Shown here: in pieces, positions 10,127 through 18,643 of the stretch
Layout: each line of letters starts with the position of its first letter
Numbering within the stretch: position 1 is the stretch's first letter
Source: Alkalicoccobacillus murimartini
Lineage (GTDB): Bacteria > Bacillota > Bacilli > Bacillales > Bacillaceae_D
Direction of reading: 5' to 3'
Length of the DNA stretch: 64,000 nucleotides
Assembly (NCBI RefSeq): GCF_030813245.1
Contig: NZ_JAUSUA010000001.1
Coordinates: 1,054,001 to 1,118,000, forward strand
Notes under the pieces: model-generated
The model's database searches: none
The model's input: only the letters and a program-made list of their open reading frames with translations
What the model was told of the DNA's origin: nothing
Program-made: the position numbers and the translations under genes

Positions 10127-11044
10127 TTATGATTTAGTAGCTTCGTGTGTTGTGCAAGCTTCAAGAAGATCATTTTCTTTTAAAGCCGCGATTAAAGTGT
10201 CACCCATATCAGATGGTGTAGCAGCCACTTTTACGCCACAACTTTCAAGTGTTTTGATCTTTTCAGCAGCAGTTCCTTTACCACCAGAAATGATCGCACC
10301 AGCGTGCCCCATACGTTTGCCTGGAGGAGCTGTTTTCCCACCAATGAAACCAACTACTGGCTTCGTCATGTTGGCTTTTACCCATTCAGCTGCTTCTTCC
10401 TCAGCTGTACCACCAATTTCACCAATCATGATAACCGCATAGGTATCAGGATCTTCATTAAACAATTTTAGCGTGTCGATGAAATCTGTTCCATTAACAG
10501 GATCTCCTCCAATACCAACAGCTGAAGATTGTCCAATACCTGCTGTTGATAGCTGATGAACAGCCTCATATGTTAATGTACCAGATCTTGAAACAACACC
10601 TACGTGTCCTTTTTTATGAATGTATCCTGGCATAATACCAATTTTACACTCATCCGGTGTAATAACTCCCGGGCAGTTTGGTCCAATTAGACGCGTATTC
10701 TTTCCTTCAAGGTAACGTCTAACATCTACCATATCAAGCACTGGAATACCTTCTGTAATACAAATAGCTAATTCGATACCAGCATCTGCTGCTTCCATGA
10801 TCGCATCTGCTGCAAAAGCAGGTGGAACATAAATAACAGAAGCGTTAGCGCCAGTTGCTTTTACTGCTTCTTCAACTGTATTAAAGACAGGAATGCCTTC
10901 AATCTCAGTACCACCCTTACCAGGTGTAACACCACCAACGACATTTGTACCGTATTCAACGGCTTGTTGTGTATGAAAAAGACCTGTTGCTCCTGTAATT
11001 CCTTGAACAAGTACTTTTGTATCTTTATTAATGAGGATACTCAT
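10127..11044 (-). CDS. sucD: Succinate-CoA ligase, ADP-forming, alpha subunit
   Basis: SucD binds CoA and carries the phosphohistidine in succinyl-CoA synthetase of the TCA cycle. The 305-residue product starts [21 protein letters not shown] (CoA-binding Rossmann fold). [34 protein letters not shown] and the active-site [14 protein letters not shown], with its catalytic His, are all present. It starts 19 bases after the sucC stop codon, as expected for a two-gene unit. Confidence 0.98.
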   Translation of the reverse strand: MSILINKDTKVLVQGITGATGLFHTQQAVEYGTNVVGGVTPGKGGTEIEGIPVFNTVEEAVKATGANASVIYVPPAFAADAIMEAADAGIELAICITEGIPVLDMVDVRRYLEGKNTRLIGPNCPGVITPDECKIGIMPGYIHKKGHVGVVSRSGTLTYEAVHQLSTAGIGQSSAVGIGGDPVNGTDFIDTLKLFNEDPDTYAVIMIGEIGGTAEEEAAEWVKANMTKPVVGFIGGKTAPPGKRMGHAGAIISGGKGTAAEKIKTLESCGVKVAATPSDMGDTLIAALKENDLLEACTTHEATKS

Positions 11045-11063
11045 TTCTCCACGTCCCGCCTTT

Positions 11064-12224
11064 CTATTTCACTAGAGCTACGATTTTTTGTGCACCATCA
11101 GCCATTGAATCTGCAGCGGTGATATTTAAACCAGAATCTTTAAGGATCTTTTTACCAAGCTCAACGTTTGTTCCTTCTAAACGAACAACTAGAGGAATTT
11201 CAAGTCCAACTTCTTTTGTTGCTGCAATGACACCTTCTGCAATAATGTCACATTTCATAATTCCACCAAAGATATTAACAAAGATTCCTTTTACATTGGA
11301 ATCAGATAGAATGATTTTAAATGCTTCTGTTACTTTTTCAGCTGTTGCGCCACCACCAACATCTAGGAAGTTAGCAGGATCACCACTGTAATGCTTGATG
11401 ATATCCATTGTCGCCATAGCTAGTCCAGCGCCATTAACCATACAACCGATGTTTCCATCTAAAGAAATGTAGCTAAGATCGTATTTAGAAGCTTCGATTT
11501 CTTTTACATCCTCTTCTTCAAGATCACGGTATGCAAGAACATCTTTTTGTCTATATAGTGCATTGGAGTCGAAGTTCATTTTGGCATCTAGAGCCATTAC
11601 TTTTCCGTCTCCAGTTGTAACTAATGGATTAATTTCAGCGATTGAGCAATCTTTTTCTTTAAACACTTTGTACAGACCAAGCATAAATTTAACCGCTTGC
11701 CCAACCAATTCTTTTGGAATGTTAATGTTAAATGCAAGACGACGTGCTTGGAAACCTTGCAGTCCTACTGCTGGATCAATAATTTCCTTGAAGATCTTCT
11801 CAGGAGTTGCTTCAGCTACTTCCTCAATTTCAGTTCCGCCTTCTTCTGATGCCATCATAACAACACTAGAAGTTGCACGGTCTAAAACAAGGCCAATATA
11901 GTATTCATTCTTAATATCGCAGCCTTCTTCAACGAGTAAGCGCTTTACTTCTTTACCTTCAGGACCTGTTTGATGCGTAACAAGTACTTTACCTAAAATC
12001 TCGTCTGCATATGTACGTACTTCTTCGAGATTTTTTGCTACTTTTACACCGCCAGCTTTCCCACGGCCACCTGCATGGATCTGTGCTTTTACAACGGACA
12101 CGCTTGAGCCCAAATCCTTCGCTGCAGAAACAGCTTCTTCTACAGAGAACGCAACCTTGCCGTTCGGAACTGCTACGCCATATTGACGAAGAAGCTCTTT
12201 CCCTTGATACTCATGGATATTCAT
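11064..12224 (-). CDS. sucC: Succinate-CoA ligase, ADP-forming, beta subunit
   Basis: SucC has the ATP-grasp domain and the succinate-binding part of succinyl-CoA synthetase. The 386-residue length is typical. The start [17 protein letters not shown], the nucleotide-binding [14 protein letters not shown], and [18 protein letters not shown] are seen, and [12 protein letters not shown] followed by [16 protein letters not shown] marks the C-terminal CoA-ligase domain. A GGAGG-type site lies upstream. The 139-base spacer to the next gene upstream probably contains its promoter; an extended TGCTAAGAT -10 is visible there but I see no good -35. Confidence 0.98.
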   Translation of the reverse strand: MNIHEYQGKELLRQYGVAVPNGKVAFSVEEAVSAAKDLGSSVSVVKAQIHAGGRGKAGGVKVAKNLEEVRTYADEILGKVLVTHQTGPEGKEVKRLLVEEGCDIKNEYYIGLVLDRATSSVVMMASEEGGTEIEEVAEATPEKIFKEIIDPAVGLQGFQARRLAFNINIPKELVGQAVKFMLGLYKVFKEKDCSIAEINPLVTTGDGKVMALDAKMNFDSNALYRQKDVLAYRDLEEEDVKEIEASKYDLSYISLDGNIGCMVNGAGLAMATMDIIKHYSGDPANFLDVGGGATAEKVTEAFKIILSDSNVKGIFVNIFGGIMKCDIIAEGVIAATKEVGLEIPLVVRLEGTNVELGKKILKDSGLNITAADSMADGAQKIVALVK

Positions 12225-12363
12225 TCTCTCTCCTGCCTCCTGTCGATTGCATACGTTTGCATGCCTTTCAGATTTTCACCCCTTCTTGGGGGAAATTCTA
12301 TTCTATCTTAGCATTTTTTCCGCATGGATGGGAAGCAAATCGCAATTATTAGAAAAAACCTTG

Positions 12364-12561
12364 CTATTCTTTTTCTGTTTTTGTCGATTTTTTAGTGAAT
12401 GTCTGCGATTTTTCATTGGTCTCTACATTACGCTTCTTTTTTTTATGACGTAAACGAGAAATCGATTCTTTTGCTTCAATTTCAGAAACTGGCGAAAAGA
12501 TACCAAATTCACTGCCTATCTCTTTCGTATACTTGTTCTGCTTGTGGTCTGATTTAGACAT
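12364..12561 (-). CDS. Small highly charged protein of unknown function
   Basis: I do not recognise this 65-residue product (MSKSDHKQNKYTKEIG...). The ATG at 12561 is preceded by GAGGTG at a spacing of six bases, which decides the start over an in-frame GTG at 12570. It is 27 bases after ylqH on the same strand, so it probably shares the ylqG-ylqH transcript. It is rich in Lys, Glu and Ser, with a basic stretch RLRHKKKKRNVE in the middle, and has no signal peptide or membrane segment. A soluble or nucleic-acid-binding role is possible but only a guess. The ribosome site and context argue that it is real. Confidence 0.55.
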   Translation of the reverse strand: MSKSDHKQNKYTKEIGSEFGIFSPVSEIEAKESISRLRHKKKKRNVETNEKSQTFTKKSTKTEKE

Positions 12562-12587
12562 AGAAAGCACCTCTGCCTTTTTACTTT

Positions 12588-12872
12588 TCAGTCTTCCTCA
12601 GAATGAGGTGCTTGATTCCTATCAATCCGATAAATAAATGCGAATAATTCTGCAACCACTTCATATAGCTCCGGTGGGATAGAGTCATGAATCATCAACT
12701 GGCTTAACAGCTCAACAAGTGTCTCATCTTCCTGAATTGGAACCTGCGATTCATTGGCAAGACGGATGATGTCACTTGCAACAAACCCTTCACCCTTTGC
12801 GACAACAACGGGCGCATCATTTTGGTCACCTTGATAACGAAGAGCTACAGCCTTAAGCGAATGTTTTTTCAT
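12588..12872 (-). CDS. ylqH: FlhB C-terminal-like protein (YlqH family)
   Basis: The 94-residue product corresponds to the cytoplasmic C-terminal domain of FlhB/EscU export-switch proteins without the membrane part: KAVALRYQGDQNDAPVVVAKGEG is the family core, followed by ASDIIRLANESQVPIQED. The self-cleaving NPTH loop of true FlhB is replaced by DQNDAP, so autocleavage is not expected. It starts inside the last codons of ylqG (ATGA-type overlap of four bases), which implies coupled translation. In B. subtilis the same pair lies beside sucC; its cellular role is not established. Confidence 0.85.
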   Translation of the reverse strand: MKKHSLKAVALRYQGDQNDAPVVVAKGEGFVASDIIRLANESQVPIQEDETLVELLSQLMIHDSIPPELYEVVAELFAFIYRIDRNQAPHSEED

Positions 12873-14425
12873 ATGCGTATATCCATTCCTTGATAATGTG
12901 TGTGTACAGTAGGCTTTAAGGGTTCCTTAGCTTTCACCTTACCTGCTTCCCAGCTATTCCACGATATAGAAGATAATTTAAAGTCCTGCTTACGGAGGCT
13001 TTCTCTTAAATGAGGCTCAAGTAATTGTATGAGTGCAGATGGCTTGTCTAACGCGTTTGTTACGTTCACTTGTACAATTTTGTGTTGGATGGTCACTTGG
13101 ATCATGGTTTCCTGCAAATGTTCAAGTTCAAGGAAGAATAACAAGCGACAATCATCTGGGTTTAATTGTCCGTCCTCTTGTTTTTTCCCTTGCCATTGTA
13201 AGGTCATATCCGTTTGATGTTCTCCAAGCTTCATTGGAATTTGAACAAGCACATTCACTAACGAGTCACTCTGTACCGAATGAAGCTGGTATCCAGTTAT
13301 TTTGTTAAGCACTTGTTCCGCCTGTGCTCGCACCTCTGGAGATCCACTCTCATTTACCAACTGCAGCAAAACACTTTTAATTGAAGATGGCACAGGCTTG
13401 CCTTCGTGAAAGTCTGCTTCATGTTGGTAACCAGCTCCTTGCATCAGTTGTTGTAATTGATTGACAAAAGGAATTGGTTTGCCTTCAGTGATCACTGTTT
13501 GTGTAACAGATTGCCGAAGGGCTGTTTGCACAATATCTTTTTCAGATGAGTCTAAGCTCTGCTCGAAAATCGTTGCCCATTTAGCAGAAACTTGCTTTTG
13601 ATCCGATGGATTTGGCAACAGCTGTTTCACTAAGGATGTCTGCTCTACCTGTTCTTTGTTCCACTTTGACACAAGTTCATTTGGTGAGGTTTGCGGAGTG
13701 AGCTGAGGCCAATCAAGTTTTGCTAATACACGAACCGCTACTTGTTTCGTTTCTTGATTCACTTCTGGATCCTGGATCATCCGAATGATCTGATCAATAG
13801 GAGACCTCGTGATAGGTCCTTGTGCACGCTGTAGCATCGTTTGAAGCGTTTCCCCTGACTTTGTATCACCTAGTGTACTAATTAGCTTTGAAAGGCTTTC
13901 AGACAACCCCTCGGTTTTTTCCAAAGAAAGGAGCGCATGATATACCGTTGGGGTTAGAGGTAGCTGTTGTCGTATCATCGTATCAATCATTTTCAGGCCA
14001 GACGACATCGATGTAGCATTCGATTTTATCAACTCGGTTCCATCAGTTAATTGATTTTGAGTAAAGGGTATACCGGCATGTTTAAGATGCGCTAACAGAG
14101 CTTGACCTTCTTTGCTAGATGTCAGCTTTGTGCTGCCAAACGATTCAGATCTAAATGAATCTTTAGGCGTGTCCGGCTGCACAATCTGTAATCGCGGAAG
14201 ATCTTTCCCTTCCTTAACCATAAACCAATAGGAGCTGCCTGCTGCAACAGGCGTTTCGAGCTTTGCTATGACGGTCATCCCACGTATCGATACCGATGCG
14301 AGCTGGTCAGGATAATGCTTTAGTACATTCCCAGTAAAGAGTTGACCCGGTTTTAGTGAAAGCAGAGGTGATTGGTTTCGCCCAGAAAGCGCGTCTTGCG
14401 AAAACAATTGACTGATTCCATACAT
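12869..14425 (-). CDS. ylqG: FliK-like protein (YlqG family)
   Basis: The 518-residue product has a long Gln/Ser/Thr-rich N-terminal and middle part without obvious domains, and a C-terminal segment (about 400-505) with the pattern of a FliK hook-length-control C-terminal domain: DMTLQWQGK, DDCRLLFFLELEHLQETMIQVTI, LIQLLEPHLRESLRKQDFKLSS. No signal peptide is visible. It overlaps the FlhB-like ylqH by four bases. In flagella, FliK acts on the FlhB cytoplasmic domain to switch export specificity, so a FliK-like/FlhB-like pair is functionally suggestive. That link is inference; B. subtilis YlqG has no settled role. Confidence 0.75.
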   Translation of the reverse strand: MYGISQLFSQDALSGRNQSPLLSLKPGQLFTGNVLKHYPDQLASVSIRGMTVIAKLETPVAAGSSYWFMVKEGKDLPRLQIVQPDTPKDSFRSESFGSTKLTSSKEGQALLAHLKHAGIPFTQNQLTDGTELIKSNATSMSSGLKMIDTMIRQQLPLTPTVYHALLSLEKTEGLSESLSKLISTLGDTKSGETLQTMLQRAQGPITRSPIDQIIRMIQDPEVNQETKQVAVRVLAKLDWPQLTPQTSPNELVSKWNKEQVEQTSLVKQLLPNPSDQKQVSAKWATIFEQSLDSSEKDIVQTALRQSVTQTVITEGKPIPFVNQLQQLMQGAGYQHEADFHEGKPVPSSIKSVLLQLVNESGSPEVRAQAEQVLNKITGYQLHSVQSDSLVNVLVQIPMKLGEHQTDMTLQWQGKKQEDGQLNPDDCRLLFFLELEHLQETMIQVTIQHKIVQVNVTNALDKPSALIQLLEPHLRESLRKQDFKLSSISWNSWEAGKVKAKEPLKPTVHTHYQGMDIRI

Positions 14426-14458
14426 TCTTTTCTCTCCCCTAACTTATGCACTCTTAGC

Positions 14459-15232
14459 TTAGCTAATATAGTCTTTAACTGGCTGGAACGTCCGTCGATG
14501 TGCAGGTGTAACCCCATAATTTTTAAGAGCCTGCAAATGTGAAGCGGTACCGTATCCCGCATGAGTCGCAAATCCATATTGCGGATATTCTTGATCTAAT
14601 TTTTCCATCAAACGATCGCGCCAAACTTTAGCTAATACAGACGCTGCTGCAATGCTCAAACTTTTTTGATCGCCTTTTATTAATGAGGTTTGTTCTACTT
14701 CAATAGGTAAGTTCATTGCATCTAATAGTAAGTAGTCAGCTTGAACAGACAGATCACTAACAGCGAGTTGCATGGCTCGCTTTGTTGCTTGATAGATATT
14801 GATTTCGTCTATTAATTCGACATCTACTTCCTGGATGGAATATGCGATAGCCTGTCGTTTAATTTCATCAAAATAAAATTCCCGCTTTTTTTTACTTAGC
14901 TTTTTAGAATCCGTTAAACCTACCAACGTTGTGTCCGCTGGAAGAATTACGGCTGCAGCGACCACTGGGCCTGCTAATGGTCCTCTGCCCGCCTCATCAA
15001 GGCCTGCAATACATTGAAACCCTTGATTTGTGATTTCGCGCTCATATTCCTGCATACGCTCAAACATTGCAAGCAGCTCATCCTTTTTTTCTTGTTCCCT
15101 TTTATATTGTTTTAATAAGGACTGTACCCCTTTTCTAGGGTCTTCCTCCAGCTGCTGAATATATGATCTTGCTTCTGATGTAGATGCAGATGCTAGCTGT
15201 TGTTTAATTTCGCGAATGGATTGGTTTTGCAT
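14459..15232 (-). CDS. rnhB: Ribonuclease HII
   Basis: RNase HII cleaves the RNA strand of hybrids and single ribonucleotides in DNA. The 257-residue product has an N-terminal substrate-binding extension (about 1-70) as in Bacillus, and the catalytic core starting GLDEAGRGPLAGPVVAAAV with the DE catalytic pair. The later acidic residue is in DYLLLDAMNLP, and the GDQKSLSIAAASVLAKVWRD motif is conserved. The end ATHAGYGTASHLQALKNYGVTPAHRRTF is typical. It lies between rbgA and ylqG as in B. subtilis. Confidence 0.97.
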   Translation of the reverse strand: MQNQSIREIKQQLASASTSEARSYIQQLEEDPRKGVQSLLKQYKREQEKKDELLAMFERMQEYEREITNQGFQCIAGLDEAGRGPLAGPVVAAAVILPADTTLVGLTDSKKLSKKKREFYFDEIKRQAIAYSIQEVDVELIDEINIYQATKRAMQLAVSDLSVQADYLLLDAMNLPIEVEQTSLIKGDQKSLSIAAASVLAKVWRDRLMEKLDQEYPQYGFATHAGYGTASHLQALKNYGVTPAHRRTFQPVKDYIS

Positions 15233-15280
15233 AATCTTTCTCTCCCTATGTATATCGTCTCATTCGATGTGTAATTAAAG

Positions 15281-15316
15281 GCAAAAACCGTTTAAGGAGT
15301 AGTCTCTTTAAACGGT
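15281..15316 (-). terminator. Intrinsic terminator overlapping the rbgA stop codon
   Basis: A 10-base inverted repeat (ACCGTTTAAG at 15287-15296 with TTTAAACGGT at 15307-15316) forms a stem that includes the rbgA stop codon. On the minus strand it is followed by a run of five T residues. It separates lepB-rbgA from rnhB. Confidence 0.75.
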
Positions 15317-16174
15317 CTTCTCTTCTATATCTGATGGTTTTTCGAGGGTAACAGCTCCGAGTGTTCCAGATCGAAGTTCCCGAAGAATCGTTTCTGCTGT
15401 TTTGTCATAATCAACATAACCGCCTTTTTGTAGGAAGCCTCGTTTTTCGCCAATTAGATCAAACAGCGCTACATCGTCTTCTGGCAGCTCGTCCACTCTG
15501 TATCTGTCTCTGATGACATTCGGATATTCTCGTTTAAGATATTTCAGCACAAATAAAGCAATGTCCTGAAAATCAAGAAGTTCGTCTTTAATTGCACCAG
15601 TTGCAGCTAAGCGATACCCTGTAATCTGATCCTCAAACTTCGGCCAAAGAATTCCTGGTGTATCCAAGAGCTCTAAAGAAGTTCCGATCTTGATCCATTG
15701 TTGTCTTTTTGTGATACCAGGACGATCCCCTACATTCGCTGTACGCTTTGAAGCAAGACGATTAATAAGAGTTGATTTCCCTACGTTTGGAATCCCTAAA
15801 ATAACCACACGGATTGCACGTGGTTTCATTCCTTTAGATTTCCACTTTTCAAATAAAGGATTGGCTAACTCCTTACACGCAGCATCTATTTTCTCTGTCC
15901 CATGTCCATTCTGAGAATTAATCGAAATCACATAAGCTCCTTGTCTCCTAAAATACTGAGCCCATGCTTTTGTTTGAATGGGGTCTGCCAAATCTGTTTT
16001 ATTCAGAAGAATTAACCGTGGTTTTCCTTGAGCCAGTTCATCGATCACTGGGTTTCTTGAAGAAAGAGGAGCTCTTGCATCTAAAAGCTCAATTACAACG
16101 TCAATAATTTTTAATTTTTCCGTTACCTCACGGCGCGCCTTTGCCATATGACCCGGGTACCACTGTATTGCCAT
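15308..16174 (-). CDS. rbgA: Ribosome biogenesis GTPase RbgA (YlqF)
   Basis: RbgA is a circularly permuted GTPase needed for late 50S assembly. The ATG at 16174 gives 288 residues starting MAIQWYPGHMAKARREVTEK, matching B. subtilis (282); longer frames run into lepB. The permuted order is visible: G4 LLNKTDLAD (about 60), G5, then G1 GIPNVGKSTLINRLASK (about 125) and G3 DTPGILWPKFED. It starts 8 bases after lepB and ends within a terminator. Confidence 0.97.
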   Translation of the reverse strand: MAIQWYPGHMAKARREVTEKLKIIDVVIELLDARAPLSSRNPVIDELAQGKPRLILLNKTDLADPIQTKAWAQYFRRQGAYVISINSQNGHGTEKIDAACKELANPLFEKWKSKGMKPRAIRVVILGIPNVGKSTLINRLASKRTANVGDRPGITKRQQWIKIGTSLELLDTPGILWPKFEDQITGYRLAATGAIKDELLDFQDIALFVLKYLKREYPNVIRDRYRVDELPEDDVALFDLIGEKRGFLQKGGYVDYDKTAETILRELRSGTLGAVTLEKPSDIEEKTV

Positions 16175-16182
16175 TCCAACAC

Positions 16183-16734
16183 CTACTCTGTTATTTTTAT
16201 ATTTCTTATTGGCCAAAAGGTGAGGCTAGCTCCACCGATTACATTGTCCTTATGAATCGGACCAATATCACGACTATCCTTACTTCGTCTACGATTATCC
16301 CCCATCACGAAATAGGAATCCTCTGGAATAACTGATTCTGAAGTGAGTTCGTCCAATTTAAAATCACCCGTAAGCACTTCTCCATCATAATAATGCTTCA
16401 TCTCATCAAGAAAAGGTTCTGAAACAGGTTCTTGGTTTACATATAAAGTATCATCTCTATATTCTATTTCTTCTCCTGGTAACCCAATAATTCGTTTAAT
16501 ATAGTCATTTCCACCTGGAGCATGAAAAACAATGATATCAAAACGTTCAGGTTCACTCACTTGTAGGCCAATTTTATTAACGATCATTTTATCATTAGAC
16601 TCTAAGGTCGGCAGCATGGAATCACCATCGACAACTACGGATGCAAACATAAAGGTTCGAATCACAAATGCTAATAGAAGCGCTATAACAATCGCTTTTA
16701 CCCATTCCCAGGACTCTGATTTTTCTTTTTTCAT
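16183..16734 (-). CDS. lepB: Signal peptidase I
   Basis: Type I signal peptidase removes signal peptides of exported proteins. The 183-residue product has one N-terminal membrane segment (about 11-31, WVKAIVIALLLAFVIRTF), then the catalytic Ser in VDGDSMLPTL and the general base Lys in DYIKRIIGLPGE. The GDNRRRSKDSRDIGPI box is present. Size and single membrane anchor match the Gram-positive SipS/SipT type. It is the first gene of the lepB-rbgA unit; in related genomes rplS usually lies just upstream, but here 13 kb of accessory DNA intervenes. Confidence 0.96.
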   Translation of the reverse strand: MKKEKSESWEWVKAIVIALLLAFVIRTFMFASVVVDGDSMLPTLESNDKMIVNKIGLQVSEPERFDIIVFHAPGGNDYIKRIIGLPGEEIEYRDDTLYVNQEPVSEPFLDEMKHYYDGEVLTGDFKLDELTSESVIPEDSYFVMGDNRRRSKDSRDIGPIHKDNVIGGASLTFWPIRNIKITE

Positions 16735-17049
16735 TACACAGAACCTCCAACGGGCTGTAGGAATTCATTCGTATGACGAGAAGGTCATTCACTATATTAG
16801 TTTATCATATTCATTCTTTGAATAGTAATGACAGGTATGAGATGTTTTTAATAATCATTAATAAAAAGTAAATAATCATTCCTTCTCTTACTAAATAAAC
16901 CAACAATTAGAATATCTCTCAGAAAACAAGAGGATAAACAGCTTTGAATCCCGGTATCAAAGCTTGTCATATTAATGGTAAAATAAGTACGATTAGAATG
17001 TCCATTAGAAATTGACAACTACATACATATAAATGAGGTGGATTTTAAC
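16735..17049. other. Intergenic region at the left edge of the accessory region
   Basis: This 315-base AT-rich spacer separates lepB (minus) from an orphan plus-strand gene. It contains a short direct repeat (AATAATCATT at about 16850 and 16871). A TTGACA occurs at 17012-17018 on the plus strand but without a well-spaced -10. I see no gene. It probably holds divergent promoters for lepB and the gene at 17050. Confidence 0.4.
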
Positions 17050-17511
17050 ATGACAATCCTTACTGAAGATGAATTGAAAGTATGGGCGATTAACAAATCA
17101 AAGATTGTTGCAAACACAAAAATCGATATACACGGAATTACGAGTAGAATTCTAATTGAGAACAAATCTGATTTCCTAGCATTACAAGAGCGGATCCAAG
17201 ATAAAATCATGTACTATTATTACCAATATACTCATAAAGGGCACTACTATGTTGAGGATATTGAAGATGCTATGAGAGAATGTCAAACCATTCTAAAAGA
17301 TAAAGTACGAGAAAAATTAGTCGATCATAATCGCCAAATTGAACAAATTGATTTTAATAAACCTTGTAGCTTAATGCTTTATTATATTGATAATGGCTAT
17401 ATCGTTTACAATTGGGAGTCGGCTTACTATTTGGGTAAACTACCTTTGAAAACTGCAAACCCAGGACTCTTCTATGAAAAACAGGTTCAAGACTCGCAAT
17501 CTAAAAACTAA
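17050..17511 (+). CDS. Hypothetical protein, 153 residues
   Basis: I do not recognise this protein. The ATG at 17050 is chosen because GAGGTGG lies nine bases upstream; an in-frame GTG at 17038 is part of that ribosome site. The product is soluble in appearance, with no signal peptide or membrane segment, rich in Tyr, Ile and Lys, with a distinctive IMYYYYQYTHKGHYYVEDIEDAM segment near residue 55 and a helical charged region after it. It is one of the few plus-strand genes and is followed by a strong bidirectional terminator shared with manA. It is probably accessory. Confidence 0.7.
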   Translation: MTILTEDELKVWAINKSKIVANTKIDIHGITSRILIENKSDFLALQERIQDKIMYYYYQYTHKGHYYVEDIEDAMRECQTILKDKVREKLVDHNRQIEQIDFNKPCSLMLYYIDNGYIVYNWESAYYLGKLPLKTANPGLFYEKQVQDSQSKN

Positions 17512-17571
17512 GAGGATTTCTTTTATAGACGATCACTGATGACGTAACCGAAGAATCTGTACTTAAAACAC

Positions 17572-17610
17572 AAATGACGAGCCATCCATAAAGTGGGTGG
17601 CTCGTCATTT
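17572..17610. terminator. Bidirectional intrinsic terminator
   Basis: A 16-base near-perfect stem, AAATGACGAGCCATCC with GGGTGGCTCGTCATTT, around a short loop lies between the plus-strand gene ending at 17511 and the minus-strand manA ending at 17632. A-rich and T-rich flanks on the two sides suit termination from both directions. Confidence 0.8.
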
Positions 17611-17631
17611 GGTTTGTTTATAAGTCATTGT

Positions 17632-18591
17632 TTAAACATGAGAAACAATGAATTCTGCTTTTCCTTTAAGGGTATACTCTTTCACACCGTTTGGTAAGAT
17701 GAAGTGCTTATTTTTTTTAATGCTGTAATCAGTTCCCTCAATACTCATAACCGCCTCTCCCTCTAGAACACTTACTTGTAAGAAGTCGTTCTCTAAATGA
17801 AGGGAAGCATGACCATCAAGCTGCCAATGGTATACTTTAAAATAATGCTCTTCCACCAATTTCTTTTGCACTAAATCACCGAAAGCTTTTTCGGTGCTTT
17901 TCACTGCATAATCATGATGAGGTACGGTCGTTACCTTAATAGATTGATCTAAATGTAATTCACGCTTATTTCCATCGGAGTCCGTTCGTTCATAATCATA
18001 CACGCGATACGTGATATCTGAGCTCTGTTGGGTTTCAAGTATGACAATACCTTTGCCGATTGCATGTATCGTGCCACTTGGTACATAAACAAAATCGCCT
18101 GCTTTTACTTTAACCCGTCGTAAAAGCTTGTCCCATTCTCCTGAGTAAATCATATCTTTCAGTTCTTGCTCATTTTTTGCATGGTGACCAAGAATAAGCT
18201 CAGCGTTTTCTTCAGCACTCACTACATACCAACACTCTGTTTTACCGTATGGGACTCCCTCTACTTCACGGGCAAATTGGTCATCTGGATGTACCTGAAC
18301 GGAGAGATTATCCGCTGCATCTAATAGTTTCACAAGCAATGGATACTCTTCTTTTGTATCACTACCTTTATTAAAGAGGTACCCTTCGTTTTCCCAAACC
18401 TCCTTTAACGTCTTTCCCGATAGTCTTCCATTCTCAATCACATTCTGACCGTTAGGGTGTGCAGAGATTACCCATGCCTCCCCAGTTTGTTTAAATGGGA
18501 TATCATAACCAAATTGAGTGTTTAATTTTTCTCCACCCCAAATACGCTCCTGAAAAACAGGCTTTAGAAAAATAGGTTCATTTACGCTCAT
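17632..18591 (-). CDS. manA: Mannose-6-phosphate isomerase, class I
   Basis: ManA interconverts mannose 6-phosphate and fructose 6-phosphate. The ATG at 18591 gives 319 residues starting MSVNEPIFLKPVFQERIWGG, preceded by GGAGGT; the frame to 18621 adds 10 residues without support. The zinc site residues are visible in VQVHPDDQFA (two His/Asp positions), GKTECWYVV and FVYVPSGTIHAIGKG. This short cupin form is typical of Bacillus. It is the last gene of the mannoside locus and links its product to glycolysis. Confidence 0.95.
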   Translation of the reverse strand: MSVNEPIFLKPVFQERIWGGEKLNTQFGYDIPFKQTGEAWVISAHPNGQNVIENGRLSGKTLKEVWENEGYLFNKGSDTKEEYPLLVKLLDAADNLSVQVHPDDQFAREVEGVPYGKTECWYVVSAEENAELILGHHAKNEQELKDMIYSGEWDKLLRRVKVKAGDFVYVPSGTIHAIGKGIVILETQQSSDITYRVYDYERTDSDGNKRELHLDQSIKVTTVPHHDYAVKSTEKAFGDLVQKKLVEEHYFKVYHWQLDGHASLHLENDFLQVSVLEGEAVMSIEGTDYSIKKNKHFILPNGVKEYTLKGKAEFIVSHV

Positions 18592-18643
18592 AAGTACCTC
18601 CAATATATTTAACGTTTTCATAGTCTCTCTATACTATAATTCC

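Noticed and set aside
16175-16216. Longer rbgA start
   Set aside because: The extension overlaps the 3' end of lepB and has no family similarity.
16850-16880. Short direct repeat as an insertion mark
   Set aside because: A 10-base AT-rich repeat in AT-rich sequence is expected by chance and does not flank an element.
17012-17037. TTGACA box as promoter for the gene at 17050
   Set aside because: The only -10-like sequence is 12 bases away, too close for a SigA promoter.
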